Part shown: in pieces, positions 8,290 to 17,869 of the stretch
Numbering within the stretch: position 1 is the stretch's first letter
Layout: every line of letters begins with the position of its first letter
From: QWHO01 sp021404945
Lineage (GTDB): Bacteria; Vulcanimicrobiota; Xenobia; Xenobiales; QWHO01
Assembly (NCBI GenBank): GCA_963169765.1
Contig: CAUJEN010000114.1
Span: forward strand, 99,565-163,564
Length of the DNA stretch: 64,000 nucleotides
Direction: 5' to 3'
Program-made: the position numbers and the translations under genes
The notes under the pieces: model-generated
Database searches by the model: none
Told to the model about the DNA's origin: nothing
Seen by the model: the letters and a program-made list of their open reading frames with translations, nothing else

Positions 8290-9535
8290 CCAGCGAGCTT
8301 CGACGTCCCAGCCGGTTGCGCCTGGCTCGCGCTTCCAACCAGGCTTTCTGCAGGCATTCGTGCTGGGTGGAGGCGGGGAAGCGGGCCAGCAGGGCCTGGA
8401 ACAACCGCAGCACCAGGGGCTGGACCAATTGCTCGGCCTCGCGTCGGTCCTCCTCGAGCAGCGTCAGGGTGCTGAGATCAAAGCGCCCCTCGGGCAGGGC
8501 CCAGGCGCCCACCACGTCCTGGGAGGGGATTTCGTCCACGCTCACGCCCCGGTGCACCAGCTGGACCCCGTCCAGCCGGCCCAGGGTCCGGCGCAGTTGG
8601 CGCAGGCGAGGCTCGAGCGGAACCTGCTCGAGGTGGGCTGGGATGGCCAGCACCGCGCTGGCTTGCTCCAGCCCCACCATCTCGGGACGCACCCGGCGAA
8701 AGCGATCGGCGAAGTGGTCGTAACGCTCGATCAGCGGAGGGGGCGGCTCGAAGCTGCTCTCGGGCGAGCTCAGTCTCCAGGAGGCGCGGGATGGCAAAAG
8801 TCCGAGCCCCAGACCGGGCATGATCAGCTCCACCACGTGATGGGCCCTGGGCACCAGGTAGCTGCTGGTGTTGGGCGTGGCCCCTTCCAGCTTCCACCAG
8901 CGCCAGCCGGCCTCGCGATAGGAGATGCACTCCTTCTCGCTGCGGTTCAGCCCCTCGAAGAGAGCCGACAGGGGTTGTTGCACCAAATCGCCATTGAGGA
9001 AGATGGGGATGGGGCAGAAACGGCAGCGCTGGCGCAACTCGAAGCTCTCCCAGGTGCCGGCCAGCATCTCCAGGGCCGTCCACCAGCGGCGTTGACGGCG
9101 CAGGCGCAGGCGCACCCGGTCGGGAGGCTCGGCCAGCGAGTCAAGTTGATGAGCCCGGGCCGAAATCAGAGCCTGGTGGCCCCGCTCGGTGGAGATCTCC
9201 ACCGGCCCGGCGGCCAGCTTGAGGGCGGCGTTCACCCCGATGGCCAGATCGCGGGTGGGGGTATCCTCGGGCTCCAGGATGCGCGGCAGCAAGCTGCTCA
9301 GCACCTCCGGAGTCGGGGCGGCCCCGTCGTGCTCGAGCTGCACCTGCCTCCAGCCGCAGCGGATGTCCACCCTGGTGGCTCCCGAGCCCACCGCCCACTG
9401 GACCAGCTTCAGGATGTACTGGGCCGGGCGGGAGAGCTGGTGCAGGCGCATCTTCTCCAGGGCCGCCTCGAGGTCGAGGCTGAATACCCCGGAGGAATCC
9501 AGGCGCCCGACCTGGCGAAGAGACTCCAGGTCCAT
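8282..9535 (-). CDS. GHKL/Hsp90-like ATPase-fold protein
   Basis: A 417-residue protein whose ATG (9535) overlaps the stop of the transporter gene (TAATG). ILKLVQWAVGSGATRVDI, then VQLEHDGAAP and LAIGVNAALKLA, follow the order of a GHKL ATP-binding fold (helix, strand with D-G, then a glycine-containing turn), as in uncharacterised Hsp90-like bacterial proteins. The rest is unrecognised. No membrane segment is seen. Its place in a sugar ABC operon is unexpected. The assignment rests on pattern only: a complete N-D-G-G-T signature is not obvious, so ATP binding may be lost. Confidence 0.5.
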   Translation of the reverse strand: MDLESLRQVGRLDSSGVFSLDLEAALEKMRLHQLSRPAQYILKLVQWAVGSGATRVDIRCGWRQVQLEHDGAAPTPEVLSSLLPRILEPEDTPTRDLAIGVNAALKLAAGPVEISTERGHQALISARAHQLDSLAEPPDRVRLRLRRQRRWWTALEMLAGTWESFELRQRCRFCPIPIFLNGDLVQQPLSALFEGLNRSEKECISYREAGWRWWKLEGATPNTSSYLVPRAHHVVELIMPGLGLGLLPSRASWRLSSPESSFEPPPPLIERYDHFADRFRRVRPEMVGLEQASAVLAIPAHLEQVPLEPRLRQLRRTLGRLDGVQLVHRGVSVDEIPSQDVVGAWALPEGRFDLSTLTLLEEDRREAEQLVQPLVLRLFQALLARFPASTQHECLQKAWLEARARRNRLGRRSSLDG

Positions 9536-11382
9536 TACAGTTTGCTCTGGTCGATCACGTCCACTTTCGTGGGCAGCGTGTCGCTGATCGTCTTGCCGCT
9601 CAAGAGCTCGAGGGCACTCTCCACACCCAGCCGGCCCATCTCGCGCGGATACTGGGCCACCGAGCCAGCCATGGTGCCGTCTCGAATGGCGGCTCGGGCG
9701 TGGTCGGAGGCGTCGAAGCCCACGATCAGGATGTCGCTGCGGCGCATGGCTTTGCAGGCCTGCAGCGCGCCCAGCGCCATCACGTCGTTGCAGGCGAAGA
9801 GGCCCTGCACGTCGGGGTCGGTCTGGAGCAGGTTCTGGGTCACGTTGAAGGCCTTTTCCTGCTCGGCGTTGGCGGTCTGCGAGGCGGCCAGCACCAGGCC
9901 CGGGTGCTTCTCGATGGCGGCCAGGAAGCCGCGCTTCCTGGCATCCACTGTCTCGTGGCCGGCGATGCCTTCCAGCAGCACCACCCGGCCCTTGCCCTGC
10001 AGACGGGCGGCCAGAAAGTCGCCGGCCAGCTCGCCCCCCTTGAGGTTGTCCGAGCCGATGAAGGTGGTCACGTGGGCGCCAGCCTGCTGCAGGGCCTGGG
10101 GGTCGACCCGGGTATCCACGATCAGCACCGGGATGCCGGCCTGGTTGGCTTTGCGGATGGCCGGCACGATCTCCTTGGAGCCGCAGGGAGCCAGGATCAG
10201 CGCATCCACCCGCTTCTGGATCAGGTTCTCCACGATCTGCATCTGCTTCTCGACGTCGGTCTCGCGCTCGGGGGCCTGCACGAGCAGGCGCACGCCGGCA
10301 CGGTCGGCGGCCTCCTGGGCGGCCTGCTCCATGTCCACCCAGAAGGGGTTGTTCCTGGTCTTCAGCACCATGGCGATCTGGGGCCCCTCGCCGACAGCCA
10401 GCGAGCGCCACCAGAGCGAAGAGACCACCACCAGCGCCAGGCACACCCCCAGCGCCAGGCGGGCCCGGGGAGTGCCCAGCTGGGCCCGGGAGCGATCGAG
10501 CAGCACGGCCAGGATGATCACCACGCCGATGACCACCTGCTGCATGTCGGCCGAGACCTCCAGCAGGTTCAGCCCGTTGCGCAGCACGCTCATGATGAGC
10601 GCGCCCAGCAGCGTTCCCAGCACGCTGCCCTGGCCTCCGGCCAGGCTGGTGCCGCCGATCACCACCGCGGCGATGGCGTCCAGCTCGTACATCACGCCCG
10701 CGATAGGCTGGGCCGAGTTGAGCCGGGCCGTCAGCATGGCCGCGGCCAGGCCTGAGAGCAGGCCCGAGAGCACGTAGACCAGGGTCTTGACGGCGCCGGT
10801 GTTGATCCCCGACAGCCAGGCCGCCTGCTCGTTGCCCCCCACGGCGTAGACCGAGCGCCCGAAGACAGTGCGCTGCAGGGTGAGCCAGGCCAGCGCGTAG
10901 ACGACCGCCATCAGGGCCAGCAGGGCGGGTCCCTCGCCCAGGGCCAGGAAGCCCGGCTCGAAGCCCGACTCGGGCCGTCCCCCGCTGAAGACCAGGGCCA
11001 GGCCGCGGGCGGCGCTCATCATGCCCAGGGTGGCGATGAAGGGAGGCAGCTTGCCCCGGGTGATCAGGAGCCCGTTCACGAGCCCGAGCAGCGCCCCCAC
11101 CACCAGGCCCAGCAGCACGGCCGCGGGCCAGGGCACGCCGCTCTGGAGCAGCCGTCCCAGCACCATGCCCGAGAGGGCCAGCACCGAGCCCACCGAGAGA
11201 TCGATGCCACCGGTCAGGATCACGAAGGTCATCCCGGCCGCCAGCACGGCGTTGATGGCCGACTGCAGCAGCACGTTGGTCAGGTTGTCGGGGGTCAGGA
11301 AGGCACCGGTCATCAGGCTGAGCCAGCCGCCCAGGGCCAGCAGGCCCAGGGCCGGCGCCAGCCTGCCCAGCAGGCCCTTCAC
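9535..11382 (-). CDS. sugar ABC permease fused to its substrate-binding protein
   Basis: A 615-residue fusion starting at GTG 11382, inside the stop of the ATPase gene (GTGA). Residues 1 to about 305 are an RbsC-type permease with about eight or more membrane segments (ILTGGIDLSVGSVLALSG, VVIGGTSLAGGQGS). A further hydrophobic stretch, LALGVCLALVVVSSLWW, follows, looking like a kept signal anchor. From about 333 the protein is an RbsB-like binding protein (TRNNPFWVDMEQAA, GLFACNDVMALGAL, ILIVGFDAS). The extra helix should place the binding domain outside the membrane, tethered to its channel. Substrate is a ribose/xylose/galactose-class sugar or a related ligand. Confidence 0.85.
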   Translation of the reverse strand: MKGLLGRLAPALGLLALGGWLSLMTGAFLTPDNLTNVLLQSAINAVLAAGMTFVILTGGIDLSVGSVLALSGMVLGRLLQSGVPWPAAVLLGLVVGALLGLVNGLLITRGKLPPFIATLGMMSAARGLALVFSGGRPESGFEPGFLALGEGPALLALMAVVYALAWLTLQRTVFGRSVYAVGGNEQAAWLSGINTGAVKTLVYVLSGLLSGLAAAMLTARLNSAQPIAGVMYELDAIAAVVIGGTSLAGGQGSVLGTLLGALIMSVLRNGLNLLEVSADMQQVVIGVVIILAVLLDRSRAQLGTPRARLALGVCLALVVVSSLWWRSLAVGEGPQIAMVLKTRNNPFWVDMEQAAQEAADRAGVRLLVQAPERETDVEKQMQIVENLIQKRVDALILAPCGSKEIVPAIRKANQAGIPVLIVDTRVDPQALQQAGAHVTTFIGSDNLKGGELAGDFLAARLQGKGRVVLLEGIAGHETVDARKRGFLAAIEKHPGLVLAASQTANAEQEKAFNVTQNLLQTDPDVQGLFACNDVMALGALQACKAMRRSDILIVGFDASDHARAAIRDGTMAGSVAQYPREMGRLGVESALELLSGKTISDTLPTKVDVIDQSKL

Positions 11383-12860
11383 GAAAGGCCTTCCAGGGCG
11401 CTGTGCATGATTTTCTCGGCGCTGGCCTCGGAGCGGTTGTACTCGGCCACCAGCCGACCTTGCGAGATCACCAGCACCCGGTCGGACAGTCGCAGCAGCT
11501 CGGGGAGCTCGGACGAGATGAGCAGGACGGCTGCCTGGCGTTGCAACTGCTCTTCGATGACCCGGTAGAGCTCGGCCTTGGCGCCCACGTCCACTCCTCG
11601 GGTCGGCTCGTCCAGGATCAGCAGGCGCGTGTCGCGGGCCAGCCACTTGCCCATCACGACCTTCTGCTGGTTGCCTCCCGAGAGGGTGCCCACCGGCTGC
11701 GCCGGGCTCGGAGTGCGGATGCGCAGCTCGCTGATGAAGCGAGCGGCCAGCTCGGTCAGGCGGCTGGCCACCAGGAAGGGTCCCCGGGCCAGCGTGGTCA
11801 GGCTGGCCAGGGCCAGGTTCTCAGCCACCCCCAGGCCCAGCACCAGCCCCTGCGACTTGCGCTCTTCCGGCACCAGCCCCACACCCAGCGAGATGGCCTG
11901 CCGGGGACTGGTCATGCGCACCGGGGTCCGGGCCAGCTCGATGCGGCCCGACTGGCAGGCATCGGCCCCGGCGATCAGGCGGGCGATCTCGGTGCGCCCC
12001 GCCCCCACCAGGCCGGCCAGGCCCACCACCTCGCCCGCGCGCACCTCGAAGGACACGTTGCGCACGGCCGGCTGGCGGGTCAGCCCCTCCACCTTGAGCA
12101 CCACCTCGCCGGGGGCGGCCCGTTGCGGGGGAGCGAGCTCGCCCAGCTCGCGGCCCACCATGCGGCGCACCACCTCCTCGGGGGTGATCTCGGCCAGAGG
12201 CGAGGTGCCCAGACTGGCCCCGTCGCGCAGCACGGTGATCCGGTCGGAGAGGCGGTAGACCTCCTCCATGCGGTGGGAGATGTAGATGATGCCCGTGCCG
12301 CGGGCCTTGAGACGGGCGATGGCGGCAAAGAGCTGGCCCGCCTCCTTGTCGGACAGGGCGGCGGTGGGCTCGTCCATGATGAGCACCTCGGCCCGGGCGT
12401 AGAGGGCGCGGGCGATCTCGAGCATCTGCTTCTGGCCCACGTTGAGACTGCCGGCCGGGACTGAAAGGGGCAGCTCCTCGCCCAGGCACTCCAGCGCCTC
12501 GCGCGCCTGGCGGCGCAGGGCGGCCTGGTCCACCAGCCCCAAACGGTGGGGCAGCTCGCCGAGCAACAGGTTCTCTTCTACGCTGAGCGACTCCACCAGG
12601 TTCAGCTCCTGGTGCACGAAGCCAATGCCCAGCGAGCGGGCCTGACGCGGAGAGCGGGGCCGATAGGGCCTTCCCCGCAGCGTCATGGTGCCCTCATCGG
12701 GGGAGAGCACACCGCCTACGATCTTCATCAGGGTGGATTTGCCCGCCCCGTTCTCGCCCATGAGCGCGTGCACTTCTCCGGCGACCAGCTCGAAGTCCAC
12801 TCCAGACAGGGCCTGCACGCCCGGAAAGGACCTCTTGATCCCGGTCAGCGTCAAGAGCAT
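11379..12860 (-). CDS. sugar ABC transporter ATPase, RbsA/MglA family
   Basis: A 493-residue duplicated ATPase. The first half has Walker A GENGAGKST, a signature region LNVGQKQMLEIARAL (degenerate LSGGQ) and Walker B VLIMDEPTAAL. The second half has a GLVGAGRTE P-loop variant, LSGGNQQKVVMGKWLA and LLILDEPTRGVDVGAK, typical of the RbsA/XylG/MglA group. It energises uptake by the fused permease encoded next (4-bp overlap). Length matches the family. It is divergent from the TerB-like gene, with 114 bp between the two starts. Confidence 0.93.
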   Translation of the reverse strand: MLLTLTGIKRSFPGVQALSGVDFELVAGEVHALMGENGAGKSTLMKIVGGVLSPDEGTMTLRGRPYRPRSPRQARSLGIGFVHQELNLVESLSVEENLLLGELPHRLGLVDQAALRRQAREALECLGEELPLSVPAGSLNVGQKQMLEIARALYARAEVLIMDEPTAALSDKEAGQLFAAIARLKARGTGIIYISHRMEEVYRLSDRITVLRDGASLGTSPLAEITPEEVVRRMVGRELGELAPPQRAAPGEVVLKVEGLTRQPAVRNVSFEVRAGEVVGLAGLVGAGRTEIARLIAGADACQSGRIELARTPVRMTSPRQAISLGVGLVPEERKSQGLVLGLGVAENLALASLTTLARGPFLVASRLTELAARFISELRIRTPSPAQPVGTLSGGNQQKVVMGKWLARDTRLLILDEPTRGVDVGAKAELYRVIEEQLQRQAAVLLISSELPELLRLSDRVLVISQGRLVAEYNRSEASAEKIMHSALEGLS

Positions 12861-12974
12861 GCAGGCAGAGTTCCCTGCCGGACGAGCGTGGTTCCTTCCC
12901 CTGCGACAGGACCCGCCAGGGCTGCGCCCGAAGGCGCATTGGAGATTCGATTCATTCGGGGAGGAGCTTTCCAG

Positions 12975-14114
12975 ATGCTGAAGGGCCTGAATTTGATGAC
13001 CGCTGCCGAGCTGACCGAGGTGGCCAGAATGATCGGCGTCGATCCCGAGGGCGAGCCTGAGGAGATCCGCCAGGCCACTCTGGTCTGGGTGGCCAAACGC
13101 GTCGGGGCTCCCGCCACCGATTCGGCAGCCGTCGAGCGGGGGGCGCTGGAGAAGATCGCTCGCGAGTTCGGCGTCGAGGCGAAGCCCGGCCTGGACGTCA
13201 ATGAGCTCGAGCGCGGCGTGCGGATCAAGATTGCCGCCGAAGCCGCCGAGTATCTCTCTCCCGCCTGGCACCTGGCCAGCGCCCTGGTGGCCATCGGTCC
13301 CAGCGACGCGGTGACGCCCAAGCTCGAGCTGCTCGAGAAGATCGCCAGCCTGGCGGTGCCCTCCCACAAAGCCCGCGAGCATCTTGTCGAGGGCTGGCAG
13401 GCATTCTGTCAGCGCAAGACCGACGAGGAGCAGCTGCTCGAAGAGCTCAAGCCCACCCTGGCTCAGCTCAAGGCCAAGCCCGACAAGCTGGGCCAGGCCC
13501 TGACGCTGGCTCTGGTTATCAGCCTGGCGGACGGACGCTTTGCGGTCGAGGAGGAGAAGTTCTTCCGGGATGTGTGCCATCAGCTCGGGGTCTCGCCAGA
13601 TGGGGCCAACGCCGTGCTCAAGAAGGTCAACAACCTGTTCTGGGGCCATCAGCTCGACGTGAGCCCCAAGAATCCCACCGAGGCCGCCGACCCCAGTCAG
13701 GAGGTGCTGGCCGCCCTGAAAGCCGCCGAGCTCACGCTGACCTCGGCCGGGACGCTGGAGGGTCTGGTGCTGGAGGCGCGCGACAAGGTCATCGCGGGCG
13801 AGGAAACCACCACCGCCCTGGCTCAGCCTAAATCGGGCTGGAAGAAGCTGTTCGGAGGGCTGACCGGGGTGGCCCAGTATCTGCACACCCGGCTGCGCTC
13901 CGACGAGGACGTGCAACTGGTGCGGCTGGCTTACCTTTGCATCGTGCGCCAGCACGCCCAGGCGGTGGCCGACAAGGAGGCCGCCGAGGCCGAGGCCCGC
14001 GCCCAGGCGGCCCGCCAGGCCCAGGTGGAGGCCGAGGCGCGAGCCCGCGAGCTGGATGAGAGCACGGTCACTGCCAGGGCGCCCCAGCGCCGCTCGATCA
14101 AGATGGACCCCTGA
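12975..14114 (+). CDS. TerB-like domain protein
   Basis: A 379-residue protein started at ATG 12975 behind GGGGAGGAG (12958-12966). Residues about 170-215 (LALVISLADGRFAVEEEKF, then HQLGVSPDGA) match the TerB/DjlA helical domain, including the acidic D-G-x-x-x-x-E-E turn thought to bind a metal. The N-terminal 120 residues are helical and unrecognised. The tail is an Ala/Glu/Arg coiled coil (about 330-365). No signal peptide. TerB domains occur in tellurite-resistance and phage-response contexts, but no other ter genes are here. Confidence 0.65.
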   Translation: MLKGLNLMTAAELTEVARMIGVDPEGEPEEIRQATLVWVAKRVGAPATDSAAVERGALEKIAREFGVEAKPGLDVNELERGVRIKIAAEAAEYLSPAWHLASALVAIGPSDAVTPKLELLEKIASLAVPSHKAREHLVEGWQAFCQRKTDEEQLLEELKPTLAQLKAKPDKLGQALTLALVISLADGRFAVEEEKFFRDVCHQLGVSPDGANAVLKKVNNLFWGHQLDVSPKNPTEAADPSQEVLAALKAAELTLTSAGTLEGLVLEARDKVIAGEETTTALAQPKSGWKKLFGGLTGVAQYLHTRLRSDEDVQLVRLAYLCIVRQHAQAVADKEAAEAEARAQAARQAQVEAEARARELDESTVTARAPQRRSIKMDP

Positions 14115-14147
14115 CTCGGGCCGCCCGACCGGTCGAATTGATGCTTC

Positions 14148-14270
14148 GATGATCCCCGTACGCGACGATTCTCGCGCATGAGGATTACCGGATGGCCGAG
14201 CTCGGGATCTCAGGCTCAGATGAGCGGGTGGAGCTGATCGAAGGAGAGATCCTTCGCCGGGGGCGTCCTG
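14148..14270 (+). pseudogene. Uma2-family (DUF820) gene remnant
   Basis: ATG 14148 starts MIPVRDDSRA then stops. In the next frame the text continues HEDYRMAELGISGSDERVEL and then IEGEIL, which is the N-terminus of Uma2/DUF820 putative restriction-endonuclease-fold proteins. A frameshift thus separates the first ten codons from the rest, and similarity ends near 14255. The C-terminal two thirds, including the catalytic region, is absent. Confidence 0.65.
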
Positions 14271-14346
14271 TCATCGTTTTGGGGCTAATACCTCGGCAAC
14301 CGCCCAGGCCCGCGCGGCCTTCTCGACTGAGCCGACCGCGCGGACC

Positions 14347-17300
14347 TCAGCGGCTCGTCCGCTGCTCGCGGTAGGGGTGGAAGCTCCAGCTTTCCACCGG
14401 CGGGCGGTTCCCTAGCAGCTTCAGCCCGCGGCTCTGGCAACCGAGCTCGAAGGAGCTCGCCGTCAGGCGGTAGTCGAACTGTTCGCCGGGGTTGATCCAG
14501 GCCTTCGGTGTGGCCTTGAGGTAGGGTCCCACCAGCGCCTCCAGAGTCTCGGGGTAGTGCCCGCGCTCCAGCCGGTAGAGCTTGAGAGCAGCCACGGTGC
14601 GGGCGGCCTCCAGGCGGGTGAGCAGCAGTCGAACCTGGTCCACCGCTCGCTCGTGGTTGGGCACCAGCGAGAGGGCCAGCGGGCTCAGGCTGGAGCGGGA
14701 CTGCTCGAAGGACCGCGAGGAGAGCTCGCGCACCGAGGGCAGCACTTCCAGGTAGTAATTGATCAGGCGGACCTTCTCGTAGCGCAGGTACACTCGAGGG
14801 AGGGGAAGCCCGAAGATGCTCTCCACCTCGCCTCGCACCTCGTCGGGCAGCTCCAGGAATCTCATGGCGGCCAGCATCTCTCTTTCCATGGATAACGAGA
14901 GATTCTGAGGGCGGAAAGAAGACTGCTCCAGTTCCTGGAGGATCTCCCGATACTGCTCGGCGGTCAACTCGGTGCTGGTTTCCAGCACGAGGAGCCGCTC
15001 CAGGCCGATGGTCTCCACGGCTGTAGCCACCATCTCCGCGACCAGCAGTCCCCGACCGGTGAAGCGCTCTCCCCAGCTCAGGGCGGTCAGATAGTGGCCC
15101 AGGGCGGCGTCCGGTCGTCCTTGCATCTCCTCGCTCAGGCCCAGGACGGCGAGGCTGCGTGCGATCCCGCGCACCAGGATGAAGTTGGGGGATTGGCTGG
15201 AGTAGTCGCGGGGTAACTTCTCCTCGCCGGTCAAGAGCAGATGGTCGTACAGCTGGGGCAGTTGCTGGCGGAAGCTGTCTTCGCGTCGACGACCTTCGGG
15301 AGATGCTAGCAGCGTTTGCAGCTCGGCCAGAGGCTGGTTCTCGTCCAGGTCACCCAGGCCCCTCCAGAGCTTTTGGTCCGTCGAGGACGCGAAGGTATTG
15401 TCGGGTAAGAGCTCTGTCAATCTGTAATGGAAGAGGTCCGAATCGGTGCGACCGCTGGCTTTGAGCCTCCTGCTTGGGGGCCTCGGGGGCGGGGCCTGGA
15501 CTCCGTTGACCTTCCTGATCGCCCGCATCGCCGCCGGATCGCTGACCTGCACCTGTTCGGCCGACCAGAGCCAGCCCACGGGCAGGACCAGGAAGACGGC
15601 TGCCAGCACCAGGCCCAGGCCCAGTCGGCGCCCAATCGTGCGACGGCGGGCTCCCTCGCAGCGCGGGGCGCGCATGTCGAAGAGGCCGGCGATCACTCCC
15701 AGAGCGATGCACAGGAAGAGGACGGGCGTGGGGGCCCACTCGGGGAAGTCGGTCAGAGCGCTGCGGCGCAGGATGTCGATGGAGGCCAGGTAGCGCCAGG
15801 TGGGAAAGAGGAGCGGAACCGTCAGGCCGGCTATCACCCCTGCCAGCCCGCCCACGAGGGGGCTCAGGGCCGTGCCTCGGACCAGCTCCAGGCCGCTGGC
15901 CAGGGGCAGGCGCACGATCGCGATCCAGAGCAGCCCCAACAGCAGGGTCAGTCCCATGCCCGCCACCGGGTCGCTCTGGTTGGTCAGGCCGCTCATGAAG
16001 AACGTCATCACGATCACGCTGGCGTAGCCCGTGAAGGCCAGGCCCCCGATCTCCAGCAAGAAGGTTGCGGCCGGGTAGACAAAGCGCGTGCGAGCTGTTT
16101 TCTCGGGCCGGTCCACGCTGGTCAGCTCGCGGCGCAGCAACGACACGCTCCAGAGCAGCACGGCCAGGGAGACGGCCAGGCCGGAGGCCAGGGGGGCGTC
16201 GTGTTGCACCAGGTCATCCCAGTAGGTGCTGTCCACCGAGAAGCCTTCCACCAAAGCGATGGGGTAGGTGATCAGCAGGAACAATCCCCACAGCACCAGC
16301 CAGCCGGCCGCCAGCTTGGCGGCCAGCAGGGCCAGGCGTTGCTGGGCGTCGGCCAGAGCCCGCGAAGAGGCCGACAGGGCCATGCCCACCAGGGCTCCCA
16401 CCAGGGTGACCATGATGAGCAGGACGGGGACAAACAGAGCGACTCGCTCGCCGTCGCCGGTGCTGGTGATCCAGGTGCGGCCATACCAGCCGAACAGGGT
16501 TAACGTGACGGCCCCCACCAGGCCCTCCAGCATCACGGTGTGCAGGGCCACCTCGAGCCAACCGCGCAGGAAGCGCGTCGGGCCCAGGTCGGTCTGCAGC
16601 AGCACTTCCCAGGTCTTCTGCTGGCGCTCGCTCAGCACCGAGCCCAGCGTGCGATAGGCGGCCCGCAGGAAGAGCAGGCAAGCGAAGCACACGACTCCCA
16701 GCCAGTAGGCCTGGCTCCAGTCGTCGGGCCGGGTCACGGCGAAGGCCGCCCATACCAGCGGAAACGAGATCAGCGTCAGGCGCCAGGCGAAGAGGCCGGC
16801 CAGCCCGCCCGGCACGCTGCCGGCCGTGCGCCACATCTCGCGGGCGGTGATAGGGTTGTCGCTCCAGACCCGCAGGTAGCGGTTGCGGGTGGCTCGCAGC
16901 CGGGTCTGGTTGGCCCGGGCCACCAGCTCGGGGCGCTCCAGGCCCCGGATAGCCATCCAGCGGGCCGACAGCACGGTCAGCAGGCCCAGCACCGGGATCG
17001 AGACCGGTGCCAGCACGAAGGCGGCCGTCAGCAACAACCCGGCCCCCAGTCCCAGGATGGTCACCAGCGATGGCTTCTCCGAGCGGGCCCAGATGCGCCA
17101 GCAGAGGGCCAGGTAGGAGGCGCCCAGGAACAGCACCAGGGTGAGCGGCAGCCAGGCCAGCGCCACCGGCACGGCGTGGTCCACCTTCAGACTGGCCTGA
17201 CTCTCGATCAGGATGCTGCCTGCGATGAGCACGGGGGCCACTGGCAGGCAAGCGCGCAGGATGGGGCGCAGGCTGCTGGTGGCCAGGGCGTCCACGGTGG

Positions 17301-17868
17301 AGGTGGGCTCGAGTGACGTGCCCAGCACCTCCTCCAGGCAGCGGCCCTTGATCAGGCCTCCCAGCATGGCCAGCTCGTTGTTGAAGTAGTGGACGGGCAC
17401 GGCTACCATCAGGCCGACGGCCACCACGCTCAAGTAGTTGAGCAGAGGCACGCCGTCTCGCATCCAGGCCAGGAACAGGGCGGGCAGGCCGAAGAGCAGC
17501 ACGACCTTGAGCATGTCCAGCGGCCTGAGGCCGGGACGGCGGCGGCGCGCACCCACCAGGGCCAGGATGGGGTGGCTCTGAGAGAGGAAGCCCACCAGCT
17601 TGCGACCAGAGCCCCCGGGATCACGGGGGGGCGGTCCGGCCGGCAGAGCTCGCTCGCGCACGAAGCTGGCTGCCTTGAGGGCGAAGTCGGGGTCGAGCGG
17701 GGGCAGGCTGGCGGCCGTGAGGCTGGCGCCCAGGGCAGTCATCTGCTCGAAGGCCTGGCGGCAGGCTGAGCAGCCGGCCATGTGGCGCTCGAGGCGGGTG
17801 GACTCCTCGTCGGAGAGCTCGCCGTCGAGCCAGGCGGACAGGGTTTCAACGTTTTCGCGGCACTGCAT
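14347..17868 (-). CDS. giant anti-sigma / ABC-2-like membrane protein
   Basis: A 1173-residue three-part protein. Residues 1-40 are a zf-HC2 zinc anti-sigma domain (C3, H29, C33, C36 in HMAGCSACR). Residues about 90-740 hold many hydrophobic helices, including LSERQQKTWEVLLQTDL, the membrane-proximal motif of ABC-2-type permeases. The last about 400 residues are soluble, ending in AALKLYRLERGHYPETLEAL, like a type II secretion pseudopilin C-domain. The gene starts one base after the sigma-factor stop and so shares its operon. It probably holds the sigma factor at the membrane, with the outer part as sensor; that role is inferred. No partner ABC ATPase is adjacent. Confidence 0.75.
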   Translation of the reverse strand: MQCRENVETLSAWLDGELSDEESTRLERHMAGCSACRQAFEQMTALGASLTAASLPPLDPDFALKAASFVRERALPAGPPPRDPGGSGRKLVGFLSQSHPILALVGARRRRPGLRPLDMLKVVLLFGLPALFLAWMRDGVPLLNYLSVVAVGLMVAVPVHYFNNELAMLGGLIKGRCLEEVLGTSLEPTSTVDALATSSLRPILRACLPVAPVLIAGSILIESQASLKVDHAVPVALAWLPLTLVLFLGASYLALCWRIWARSEKPSLVTILGLGAGLLLTAAFVLAPVSIPVLGLLTVLSARWMAIRGLERPELVARANQTRLRATRNRYLRVWSDNPITAREMWRTAGSVPGGLAGLFAWRLTLISFPLVWAAFAVTRPDDWSQAYWLGVVCFACLLFLRAAYRTLGSVLSERQQKTWEVLLQTDLGPTRFLRGWLEVALHTVMLEGLVGAVTLTLFGWYGRTWITSTGDGERVALFVPVLLIMVTLVGALVGMALSASSRALADAQQRLALLAAKLAAGWLVLWGLFLLITYPIALVEGFSVDSTYWDDLVQHDAPLASGLAVSLAVLLWSVSLLRRELTSVDRPEKTARTRFVYPAATFLLEIGGLAFTGYASVIVMTFFMSGLTNQSDPVAGMGLTLLLGLLWIAIVRLPLASGLELVRGTALSPLVGGLAGVIAGLTVPLLFPTWRYLASIDILRRSALTDFPEWAPTPVLFLCIALGVIAGLFDMRAPRCEGARRRTIGRRLGLGLVLAAVFLVLPVGWLWSAEQVQVSDPAAMRAIRKVNGVQAPPPRPPSRRLKASGRTDSDLFHYRLTELLPDNTFASSTDQKLWRGLGDLDENQPLAELQTLLASPEGRRREDSFRQQLPQLYDHLLLTGEEKLPRDYSSQSPNFILVRGIARSLAVLGLSEEMQGRPDAALGHYLTALSWGERFTGRGLLVAEMVATAVETIGLERLLVLETSTELTAEQYREILQELEQSSFRPQNLSLSMEREMLAAMRFLELPDEVRGEVESIFGLPLPRVYLRYEKVRLINYYLEVLPSVRELSSRSFEQSRSSLSPLALSLVPNHERAVDQVRLLLTRLEAARTVAALKLYRLERGHYPETLEALVGPYLKATPKAWINPGEQFDYRLTASSFELGCQSRGLKLLGNRPPVESWSFHPYREQRTSR

Positions 17869-17869
17869 G

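Noticed and set aside
8273..10777. 834-codon plus-strand frame
   Set aside because: Antisense to the fused permease-binding protein and GHKL-like genes, whose motifs are clear; no motif of its own.
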